Assembly: GCA_027257055.1 (NCBI GenBank)
Contig: JAPVLO010000181.1
Location: 2,356,001 to 2,420,000, forward strand
Direction: 5' to 3'
DNA from: Cephalopachus bancanus
Taxonomy: Eukaryota; Chordata; Mammalia; Primates; Tarsiidae
Length of the DNA: 64,000 nt
Numbering within the stretch: the first letter of the stretch is position 1; every line of letters starts with the position of its first letter. Of this stretch, positions 58,625 to 64,000 are shown piece after piece. Both the position numbers and the translations under genes were made by a program. The notes below the pieces were generated by a model. That model had not been told where the DNA came from and did not search any database. It saw only the letters and a list, made by a program, of their open reading frames with translations.

Positions 58625-58925
58625 ATTCTTTTTTTTTTAGTTGGGGGTCTTACTCCATCACCCAGGCTAGAGTGTAGTGGCATAATCACAGCTCACTGCA
58701 GCCTTGACCTCTTGGGTTCAGGTGATCTCTCCCTCAGCCTCCCAAGTAGCTGTTATTACAGGCACAGACCACGACACCTGGATACTTTTAATGTTTTTTT
58801 TTTTTTTTTTTGTAGAGATGAGGTCTTGCTATGTTGCTTAGGCTAGTTTCAAACTCCTGAGTTCAAGCAATCGTCCTGCCTTGGTCTCCCAGTGTGCCAG
58901 GATTATAGGCAGGAGCCACCTAGAT
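58625..58925 (-). mobile_element. Old Alu (AluJ-like) dimer, minus strand
   Basis: 'cacccaggctagagtgtagtgg', 'cagctcactgcagccttgac', 'gtagagatgaggtcttgc' and 'aggattataggcaggagcc' in shortened form; an older Alu without lineage-specific changes. Confidence 0.93.
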
Positions 58926-58994
58926 GTAAGAAAAATATGAATCTAAGATAGTTAAAAATTATTCGGAGGCACTTCTGTTATTGAATAAGTATTT

Positions 58995-59379
58995 AAGATT
59001 TCATTTAGGAATATCACACAGTCATAAAAAATAACAAAATCATGAATTTCACAGCAAGCCGGATGGAATTGGAGTTTATAATACTGAGTGATCTCTCACA
59101 GAAACAAAGATCTGAGTATCACATGTTCTCACTCATAAGTGGACCTTGGACAACTATCGTAATACTATAAGAAAAGGATTGACAGTGGCGGGAAACTATG
59201 GGGAGGGCGGGCAGGGAGGGGAAGGGAGGTGGGATTAACGGTAGTCGATGTCTATCTGGGGACGGGGGGGCACACCTCATCCACAAGGGTACCTGCACAA
59301 TGCATATTTGTATAACTAACCCTTAACTGTACCACACAATTTTAAAATAAAAAATATGTTAAAAAAAAGATTTTATTTA
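58995..59379 (+). mobile_element. 5'-truncated L1 with target-site duplication
   Basis: Insert 59008-59366, flanked by 'aagatttcattta' (58995-59007) and 'aagattttattta' (59367-59379). Contains the last ORF2 codons and a 3' UTR with a strongly G-rich tract at 59200-59233, ending 'accacacaattttaaaataa' and A-run. Confidence 0.95.
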
Positions 59380-60470
59380 ATGTGATTCCTGCATTGGCAC
59401 TTATGTCATGAAATTTCAATATTTAATTATTACCCATATAGTAAGTTTCCTGGTCTAGTCAAGAACACACTCCTGTGTTTATGCTTGGGGAAGAATCTTT
59501 CCCTGATTAGGATTGAATTTCCCAGCACTTTCCAGTTCATGTGACTCTTCCAATGGAGATTCTTCCTTGGGAAGTGGTTTTTTTTGAAGTTTGAAAAAAT
59601 ATCTATTTTCTCAACAGTTCTTTAGTTGAGTTTACAGTGAACTTAGAAGTTTAAAAAAAAAAGTGCATTAAGTTGTTAGCTTGTTTATGGACAGGACAAG
59701 TTGTTCTGGCCTCTGTTGTTGAAACAGAGGGCAATAATAACAGCTGAGGGCCCAGGCAGGGCAGATGGGATGGAAAAAGAAAAGACCAAGATCTCTTTGA
59801 GGCACTATGGGAGACTTGAGTTGCCCAAGGTGGGGCTTGTCCCCACCCCCATGCCTTTCTGTTACAGTATGTCTAGTTATAGAATGTCCTTTGCTCTACA
59901 AACATTGGTGTTTTCCTCACTGTTGCATTGAATGCCTCACTGTAATGTAATAGGATTCCAATTTGAACAGCAGAGATCGATTTTACTGTTACAAAAAGAT
60001 GGGAGGTAAGTGATGATCTAATGCTGAGCTCCCATCAGCTTTCTTGAAGATGTCAACTTTCACCAGGAAAGTACAGAAATGGAACTACTTTTACCAAAAA
60101 AAAAAAAAAAGGAAGGTGAGAGGAAACTGCCTCATAACAATCATTTAACTGTTATTTTAAACAAAAGCTTGGTCACACTCTAGGTTTGTGTTCCTAATTT
60201 ATAAGGACTCATATTCCCATTACCTCAACCTCATTTGAGAGCAGTGTTGACGAGGAGAGGACTGGACTTAGACGCAGAACAATTGTAAGCAGACATACAT
60301 TCAGGAGGTGGACCTTCATATTCCTCAGTTTACTTTTTAGAGATTTTTGCTTTGGTGGGGTGAGGGGGTCATTTCTCTTTGTCTTTGATGTCATAGCTAT
60401 ATAATAAGGGACACTATTTCCTTTCTTCTTCTCCTCAGTGCTTGACATTTCCCTGGGACCTTATAATGTG
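59380..60470. other. Single-copy sequence, no gene recognised
   Basis: Short open stretches only (59701-59931 plus, 60209-60448 minus), without family resemblance. An A-run lies at 60095-60110. Confidence 0.5.
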
Positions 60471-60845
60471 TGTCGGATGATTTCCAACTGCCAATATCCA
60501 TATTTCTCTTCCCCCTAGCAAATAGCTCTATCTCTAATGACTGTCAGGAATTGGTATATAAATACCCACTTCCCTTGTTCCTTAGATAGGATTATTTAGA
60601 AACATTTATTTTGTCCAATTTCTAGAGTTTCCCTGTGAAAATAAACTTCAGATAGTTGCTCTTTGTGATAACTGTTTTAATAGTTCAACCTGTGTAGGTT
60701 GTTTTTTCTTCCCTGTATCACGTATCACTTTCTCCTTCTTTACCTATGTTCCCTACACCTCACAAATACACCGATTGTACTAAAATCCTTTTCTCAGGGT
60801 CTACTTCTGGAACAAACTAAGCTAAGATAACCCAAAACTCATTTT
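60471..60845 (+). repeat. Possible LTR (MaLR/ERVL-class) remnant
   Basis: 'aatacaccgattgtactaaa' and 'tctcagggtctacttctgga' near the end resemble the 3' part of old mammalian LTRs. Weak. Confidence 0.35.
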
Positions 60846-61022
60846 GAAGGGTCAACTTGAGTGGGGATAAAATTGGAGCTCTCCAGAGAGTTGCCCCCTT
60901 TCTGCATGGGGTAGAACCTATAGTACTGTAAGAACTTGAACATAGTTACATTATACTTTAATTTTTTGTGTGTACGTGGCCTATTTGCATGCCCAACTAC
61001 CATGTATAAGACAGTGTCATGT

Positions 61023-61287
61023 AAAATCTATTCAGGATTGCCTGAACCCGCAGGTTTGTGACCCACCTAGGCAACTTGGCGAGACCTCATTTCTACAATA
61101 AATCAAAAAATTAGTCGGGTATGGTAGCGCACGCCTGTAGTTCCAGCTACTTGGCAGGCTGAGGCGGAAGGATCGCTGGAGCCCAGCAGGTCGAGGTTGC
61201 GGTGGCTGGGAGCAGCCTCTGCACTCCAGTCTGGGCGACAGAGTGAGACTCCAACTCAAAAAAAAAAAGAAAAAGAAAATCTATTCA
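61023..61287 (+). mobile_element. 5'-truncated Alu with target-site duplication
   Basis: Starts inside the left arm at 'ggattgcctgaacccgc'. Body 61035-61275, flanked by 'aaaatctattca' (61023-61034 and 61276-61287). The first ~50 bp of the Alu, with its A box, are missing. Confidence 0.96.
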
Positions 61288-61600
61288 AAATTCTAAATAA
61301 CTCACTTTCTATTAATCTACTGCCCATACTTTTCTACTCATGTTTTTAAGTATTATTTTTGGGAAAAAAAATCTGCTTTATCAAAGGCATCAGAATAAAT
61401 ATAGAATACAGACAAGACTAGAAATGATAGTCTTATTGAGACTACTAAAAATTAAAATTATTACTTTTAAGAAATAATATAAATAATTTCTAGACTAACT
61501 GAAACAGAATGCTGATTAGAATTTCCAGTTCTCTTCTTCTTCTGTCATATCTTATTTTTTCATTCCATGATCATTATTGAGTGCCCACTTGAAACCATAA
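61288..61600. other. Single-copy AT-rich sequence
   Basis: Nothing recognised. Confidence 0.5.
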
Positions 61601-61880
61601 GCTAGACTGGCCTTTTTAAATGTAAAAATAAAACACTGTTTTCATGAATTCATGGTCTGGTAGGTAGACTGACAAGTAGACAGAGGAATACACTAAGAAT
61701 GGGATAAGTGGTGGGGCAGAGGAAGGAGCACAGGTGGTTCAAGAGTGCAGAGCAGGGGCTTGTGTCACAGAGAAGGCGATATTGGAGGTAAGTCCTAAGG
61801 ATGTTGGTAATTATTCAGATCAGGGACATTCTGAGCAAGGAGAACTGAATGTGCAAAGATATAGAAGTGGAGAAAACATA
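61601..61880 (+). repeat. L2-like ancient LINE fragment
   Basis: 'gaattcatggtctggtagg', 'agactgacaagtagacagagg' and 'ctgaatgtgcaaagatatag' in the same order as the L2-type sequence at 29620. Confidence 0.6.
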
Positions 61881-62256
61881 TACTGTGAATTGTCTCCCAA
61901 TTCAGTTTTATGTTCCTTCCTTCTGAAACTAAGCTTTTCAAGTTTTAGCTGAGCATACAAGCACTCAGCTAGAGACTACATTTTCCAGGCTAGTTTGAAG
62001 ACTCGTTATGACTTATGAGGTATGAGCGAAAGTGATGTGGGCTGCCAATTTCCTTCTGAAATGTTAGATGAGAAAAGAAACATCTGTCTACTATGAACCA
62101 CAATTTGTTGTTGCTGTTGCAGCAGCATATGTGCCATGTTAAGATGGCTGGATTGTTATCCTGAAACTTAAGGGGGCTGATTGAAAGATTCAGATGTGTT
62201 TGCTAAACTTCATAGCTGATTACTTTTTTTCAAGATAAATATTATATAGAATTTAA
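61881..62256. other. Diverged sequence, possibly an old LTR or DNA-transposon remnant
   Basis: 'gagactacattttccaggc' and 'gagcgaaagtgatgtggg' recall an old mammalian interspersed repeat; no family named. Confidence 0.35.
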
Positions 62257-62680
62257 GAATCACAGAGAGTCCTCAATAAAATATTAGCGTATTAAATTTT
62301 ACAACACATTAAAAGAATTATTTACCAAGATTTATCTCAGAAATCAAAAGATGGTTTAACATAGACAAATATATAAATGTTATATGCCACAATAACAGAA
62401 TAAAGAACAAAAGCCATGTGATCATCTCATTAAATGCAGAAACCACATTTGACAAAATCCAACATTTTTTCATGATAAAAATCTCAGTACTTTAGGTAAA
62501 GAAGGAATGTACCTCAATATAATAAAGGTCATATATGATAAATCCACAGCTAACGTCATATTCAGTAGTGAAAAGTTGAAAATTTCCTCTAAGATCAGGA
62601 ACAAGACAAGGATGCCCAGTGTCATCACATGTATTTAACATAGTATTAGAAATTCTTGCCAAAGCAATTAGAAATAACAG
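62257..62680 (+). repeat. Old L1 ORF2 fragment
   Basis: Covers the reverse transcriptase palm: 'ccatgtgatcatctcattaa', 'gcagaaaccacatttgac', 'caggaacaagacaaggatgc'. Frames are broken. It is joined directly to a younger L1 at about 62681. Confidence 0.85.
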
Positions 62681-64000
62681 ATATTCATATATCATTAGAC
62701 GCAGAAAAAGTTTTTGATAAAATCCAGCATCCCTTCTGATAAAAACCCTTGAACCCCAGGCATAGATGGAAAAATACTTCAAAATAGTAAAAGCTATCTA
62801 TGATAAACCCACAGCCAACATGCTGCTAAACAGACAGAAATTAGAACCCTTTTCCCTGAAAACTGGAACAAGAAGAGGCTGCCCACTCTCACCCCTTCTG
62901 TTCAACATAATGTTGGAAGTCCTAGCAATCAGGCAAGAGAAAGAAATAGGGGTATCCAATAGGAAAAGAAAAAGTTAAGTTATCCTTCTTTGCAGATGAC
63001 ACGAATACAACAGTACAGAAATTCATATAGAAACATAAATGACCACAAATAGCCAAAACAATTCTCAGCAAAAGAAACAAAGAGGGACATATCACGGTCC
63101 TAGACTTTAAACTTTATTAAAAGGCTCCAATAATCAAAACAGCCTGGTAATGGTACAAGAACAGGCACATAGACCAATGGAACAGGATAGAGATTCTGGA
63201 AGCAAAACCTCAATTTCTCAACTAACTCATTTTCGACAAAGCCTCCACTAATAACCACTGGGTAGGGGTGAACTTATTTCGAAATAGTGTTGGGAAAACT
63301 GTCTGACCATATGCAGAAGATTAAAACAAGACCCCTACCTATCACCATGAACAAAAATCATCTCTAAATGGGTGAAAGACATAAATGTAAAACCTCAAGC
63401 TATAAGAACCTATGAAAATGCAAGAAACACCCTTATGGAAATTGGAACCGGTAACCAATTCCTGATCAAAACCCCAAATGTGCAATCCATAAGAGATAAG
63501 ACAGACAAGTGGGACCTCATCAAACTGAAAGGCTTCTGCAAGCAAAAGAAACCATCAAGAGAGCGAGAGACAGCCTATAGGATGAGAAAAATATTTTCTA
63601 ATTGTATATCTGACAAAGGCATCGTATCCAGGATCTACAAGGAATTCAAACATGCCAAAAAGAAAAAAACAAACAACCCTATTAAAAAGTGGGCAAAAGA
63701 TATGAATAGACACTTCTCAAAAGAAGACACATGAGCAACCAACAGATACATGAAAACATGCTCAGATTCACTAGTCATCAAAGAAATGTAAATTAAAACC
63801 ACACTGATATACCACCTAACTCCAGTAAGGATGGCCATCAGCAATAATTTTAAAAACAACAGATACTAGAAAGGGTGTGGGGAAAAGGGAGCACTTCTAC
63901 ACTGTTGGTGAGAGTGTAAAATTATACAATCTCTGTGGAAAACAGTTTGGTGATTCCTAAAAGATCTAAAAATCAACCTTCCATATGCCCCCCAATACCA
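62681..64000 (+). mobile_element. L1, 5'-truncated, internal deletion, runs off window
   Basis: Starts in the reverse transcriptase ('tatatcattagacgcag') and continues to the Cys-rich region at the window end. About 0.4 kb is missing near 63001: the sequence passes from the active-site 'ctttgcagatgacac' straight to the block normally near 56825 of the young L1. Open pieces at 62766-62978 and 63372-63734. Confidence 0.92.

Noticed and set aside
9438..64000. An L1 able to retrotranspose
   Set aside because: Every ORF2 seen has several frameshifts or stops, including the copy with intact ORF1.

Overview
The window is nuclear DNA from a primate, and no host gene could be recognised in it. The primate call rests on many dimeric, 7SL-derived Alu elements (both arms, A-rich linker, oligo-A tail, target-site duplications) together with primate-type L1, MaLR, ERVL, MIR and L2 remnants. 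Most of the younger Alus share changes I do not know from human subfamilies: a GGTTCGAGAC B box inside a GC-rich hairpin, 'aataaatcaaaaaatcagcc' in the linker region, and a right arm ending 'gactccaactc'. The young L1s also share a 3' UTR unlike the human one. They do not fit the lemur or galago Alus I know. A tarsier or other non-anthropoid lineage is an inference, not a demonstration.

Layout. 1-3490: a degraded + strand L1 cut by the window edge. 3500-9420: old single-copy sequence with one young Alu, MIRs, an ancient LINE and very short L1 tails. 9421-18471: a full-length ancient L1 bounded by a 17-bp target-site duplication and carrying later insertions (Alu, solo LTR, Alu in its tail). 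18472-33279: mostly single-copy DNA with LTR remnants (MaLR, ERVL and unnamed ones), Alus, MIR and L2-like pieces. 33280-36321: a 5'-truncated L1 followed by an Alu, a (GA)n tract and about 740 bp of unrelated sequence ending in poly(A), all inside one target-site duplication. A 0.4-kb inverted duplication flanks this unit. 37400-52060: a dense pile of L1s, mainly minus strand, including an atypical insertion with a 5' inversion and a 148-bp palindrome beside it. 52061-58480: an old L1 interrupted by a young, full-length L1 with intact ORF1 and a broken ORF2. 58481-64000: Alus, short L1 insertions, single-copy DNA and another L1 running off the edge.

The biology here is retrotransposition. 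L1 encodes an RNA-binding chaperone (ORF1p) and an endonuclease/reverse transcriptase (ORF2p). The Alus, and probably the composite unit at 33296, were copied by that machinery. Every ORF2 seen is disrupted, so no L1 here looks able to move on its own. The most interesting items are the composite unit, the inverted duplication around it, the complex L1 integration near 44.6 kb, and the tRNA T-arm-like B box of the Alu family.
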